Notes under the pieces: generated by a model
Databases searched by the model: none
Seen by the model: only the letters and a program-made list of their open reading frames with translations
Told to the model about the DNA's origin: nothing
DNA from: Desulfarculaceae bacterium
GTDB lineage: Bacteria > Desulfobacterota > Desulfarculia > Desulfarculales > Desulfarculaceae
Length of the DNA: 64,000 bases
Assembly: GCA_021737145.1 (NCBI GenBank)
Contig: JAIPEN010000005.1
Coordinates: 62,001 to 126,000, forward strand
Direction of reading: 5' to 3'
Translations under genes and position numbers: made by a program
Part shown: piece after piece, positions 61,684-64,000 of the stretch
Layout: each line of letters starts with the position of its first letter
Position numbering within the stretch: the stretch's first letter is position 1

Positions 61684-63378
61684 GTGGAGAGAGCGCGCAT
61701 ACCCCGCGAGGCCGGCAAGGCCAATCTGCCGGATTATGAAAAGGCGCGGCGCGAGTTTTCCTGGGACCAGGTGGCGGCCGAGTTCACCTGGCACCAGACC
61801 GGGCGCTTGAACATGGTGCACGAGGCCATCGACCGCTGGGCCCAGGAGCAGCGCGGGGAGCAGGCCGCCCTCCGGGTGTGTCACGGCGACCGCTGCACCA
61901 ACTACAGCTTCCGCCAACTGCGCGACGACTCCAGCCGCCTGGCCAACTTGTTCCGGGGCCTGGGCCTGGAGACGGGGCAACGCCTGGCCATCCTGCTGCC
62001 CCCCATGCCCGAGATATTCCTGGCCATGGCCGCCTGCGCCCGTTTGGGCGCGGTCTATTGCTGCCTGCCCCCCCGCCTGAACCGGGACCAACTGGCCCAC
62101 TGCCTGGAGGCCCTGGAGCCCCGGGTGATCCTCACCACCCCCGAGCTGGCCGAGGGCCTGCCGCCGGGACCGCGCCCCGAGGGCCTGCGCCTGCTCTACC
62201 TGCGCGAGCCTCCCGGCGGCATGGACCAGGAAGACGCCTCCCTGGCCGCCCTGCTGCCACAACAGCGGGACCATTGCGAGCCGGTGTGGGTGGACACCCG
62301 CCACCCCCTGTCCATCGCCTTTGTGAGCGGCGAGTACGGCCCGGCCCGCATGGTGACCCAGGCCCACGGGGCCATGAGCGGACACCTGGTCAGCGCCCGC
62401 TGGGTGCTGGACCTGAAGGACGACTCCCTGCTGTGGTGCGACTTCGAGCCCTGGGGCGTGGCCGCCGGGGTCTACGGGGCATGGGCCCCCTGGCTGTGCG
62501 GGGTCGCCTCGCTGCTCCAGGCCTCGGCCGGAGGAGCCTCCACCTGGTACCGCACCCTGGAGGAGCACCGGGTCACCACCCTCTACACCAGCCCCGAGCG
62601 CCTGCGCCGTTTGCAAGGCGAGGGCGACGACCTGCCGGGCCGCTACGACCTGAGCTCCCTGCAACACCTGGCCACCATGGGCGAGCCCCTGGACGCCAAG
62701 CTGTTCTTCTGGACCCGCAACAACCTGGGCCTGCCCCCCCACGACACCTGGTGGTCGGCGGACAGCGGCATCATCACCCTGGCCAACCTGCCCTGCCTGG
62801 ACATCAAGCTGGCCTCCTGCGGCAAGCCCCTGCCCGGAGTGGAGGCGGCGGTGGTGGACGTGGCAGGCCAGCCCCAAAACCTGCTCACCCTGGGCCGTTT
62901 GGGACTCAAGGGCCAGTGGCCCGGCCAGTCCCTGGAGAGCGAAAAGCGCCCCCGTTTCGACGGCTGGCTGCTCCGGGGCGACCTGGCCTTGGTCGACGAG
63001 GACGGCTACTTCTATATTCAGGGGCGCAGCGACGATCTGCTGCGGGTGCATGACGAGACGGTGGGGCCCTATGAGGTCGAACGCCTGCTGCTCCGGCGCG
63101 AGGAGGTGGAGCAGGCGGCGGTGATCGCGGCTCCCGGCCCGGAGCACCGCCCGGTGTTCAAGGCCTTCGTGGTGCTGGCTCCGAGCCAGTCTCCCGGCGG
63201 CCAGCTCCGCCAGGAGCTGTTGCAGTTCGCGCGCTCCCGCCTGGCCCCCTTCGTGCCCCTGGCCGGGCTGGAGTTCCTCTCCGAGCTGCCGCGCAACGGG
63301 TCCCGGCGTTTGCTGCGCCGCGCCCTCAGGGCCCAGGACCTGGGCCTGCCCTTGGGCGACATCTCCCTGCTGGAATAA
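61684..63378 (+). CDS. AMP-binding acyl/acetyl-CoA synthetase-like protein
   Basis: ANLPDYEKARREFSWDQVAAEFTWHQTGRLNMVHEAIDRWA...NYSFRQLRDDSSRLANLFRGLGLETGQRLAILLPPMPEIFLAMAACARLGAVYCCL; GTG start. Confidence 0.8.
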   Translation: MERARIPREAGKANLPDYEKARREFSWDQVAAEFTWHQTGRLNMVHEAIDRWAQEQRGEQAALRVCHGDRCTNYSFRQLRDDSSRLANLFRGLGLETGQRLAILLPPMPEIFLAMAACARLGAVYCCLPPRLNRDQLAHCLEALEPRVILTTPELAEGLPPGPRPEGLRLLYLREPPGGMDQEDASLAALLPQQRDHCEPVWVDTRHPLSIAFVSGEYGPARMVTQAHGAMSGHLVSARWVLDLKDDSLLWCDFEPWGVAAGVYGAWAPWLCGVASLLQASAGGASTWYRTLEEHRVTTLYTSPERLRRLQGEGDDLPGRYDLSSLQHLATMGEPLDAKLFFWTRNNLGLPPHDTWWSADSGIITLANLPCLDIKLASCGKPLPGVEAAVVDVAGQPQNLLTLGRLGLKGQWPGQSLESEKRPRFDGWLLRGDLALVDEDGYFYIQGRSDDLLRVHDETVGPYEVERLLLRREEVEQAAVIAAPGPEHRPVFKAFVVLAPSQSPGGQLRQELLQFARSRLAPFVPLAGLEFLSELPRNGSRRLLRRALRAQDLGLPLGDISLLE

Positions 63379-63858
63379 TCAGGAATTGGGCAGGCGGTTG
63401 TAGGGATCGCCCTGTTCCAGGCGGCGGCGGATGAGCTCCTGGTCCGCCCCGGCCGGCACCTGTCCGGCCATGCCGCCGGTGACCACCACCTCGCCATTCT
63501 GGTTGGTGTAGACCGCCTCGGCCTGGGCCCACCCCCGCTGGTCCACCGAGGTGATGGTGACGGTGCAGGTGATGGTGTCGCCGAAGTAAACCGCCTTCTT
63601 GAAGGCAAAGCTCATCTCCGTGGCCAGCCAAGCCAACTGGCCCCCCACCTGGCAGACCATGCCTGCGGTCAAAAGGCCGTGCAGGATCAGGCCGGACAGC
63701 CCTTTGGCCGAGGCCCACTCCGGGTCGTAGTGCACTGGGTTGTAGTCGCGGGTCAGCTCGCCGAAGGCCTCGGTCTCTTCGCGGGAAAAGGTGCGGGTGA
63801 CTGAAAAGACGTCACCCGCCTGAAGGCCATGGGCCGCCTTTTGGCGTATGGGACTCAT
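63379..63858 (-). CDS. MaoC-like hotdog-fold dehydratase
   Basis: GDVFSVTRTFSREETEAFGELTRDYNPVHYDPEWASAKGLSGLILHGLLTAGMV. Confidence 0.9.
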   Translation of the reverse strand: MSPIRQKAAHGLQAGDVFSVTRTFSREETEAFGELTRDYNPVHYDPEWASAKGLSGLILHGLLTAGMVCQVGGQLAWLATEMSFAFKKAVYFGDTITCTVTITSVDQRGWAQAEAVYTNQNGEVVVTGGMAGQVPAGADQELIRRRLEQGDPYNRLPNS

Positions 63859-63964
63859 CAAGCTCCTCCTAGCGGGGCCCGAACAGACTAACCAGGACTA
63901 GGGGCAAAGGCAAGCTTTGCCAGGCGATATCGGCATTATCTATTTTAAATCATGTTTTTCATCG

Positions 63965-63992
63965 GTTATTAATATATATAGCGCTTAATAAC
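63965..63992. promoter_or_regulatory. AT-rich inverted repeat GTTATTAA-N12-TTAATAAC
   Basis: Perfect 8-bp arms in a 140-bp AT-rich gap upstream of the MaoC gene at window edge. Confidence 0.4.
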
Positions 63993-64000
63993 GGAGTTGC

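Overview
The window is 64 kb of GC-rich, densely coding bacterial chromosome. Gene content suggests a Desulfobacterota/Deltaproteobacteria-like anaerobe; this is inference only. From left to right it contains: (i) a fatty-acyl/beta-oxidation cluster with a TetR regulator and a divergent EtfBA operon (1-11955); (ii) a sigma54 activator followed by a second beta-oxidation operon and a TRAP transporter (12021-21556); (iii) an FrhB-like/IorAB/LarA-like/MFS cluster (21720-28095); (iv) a nearly complete aromatic amino-acid 'supra-operon' on the minus strand (44347 to 28085: trpE-trpG-DAHPS-aroA-aroE-aroKB fusion-aroC-aroQ / DAHPS-pheA-tyrA / trpDCFBA); (v) housekeeping genes (tatAC, uvrC, uvrB, cysS, ispDF, clc channel, phoBR-like two-component system with an ArsC/LMW-phosphatase) plus an orphan AbiGi-like gene. 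The most striking signal is absent from the ORF track. The aromatic region is split into three transcription units, and each begins with a short leader peptide followed by an intrinsic terminator and mutually exclusive hairpins. The residues in each leader match the output of its unit: F/W/Y for the common pathway plus trpEG (…FGFWFYWWRP…), F/Y only for DAHPS-pheA-tyrA (…[10 protein letters not shown]…), and mainly W for trpDCFBA (…CWRYWWWYE…). Other candidates are a textbook -24/-12 promoter beside the sigma54 activator, a 14-bp palindromic operator in the TetR/Etf divergent region, a perfect 16-bp hairpin without a T-tract, and a nested-inverted-repeat intergenic element. No tRNA, rRNA, CRISPR or transposase was recognised.
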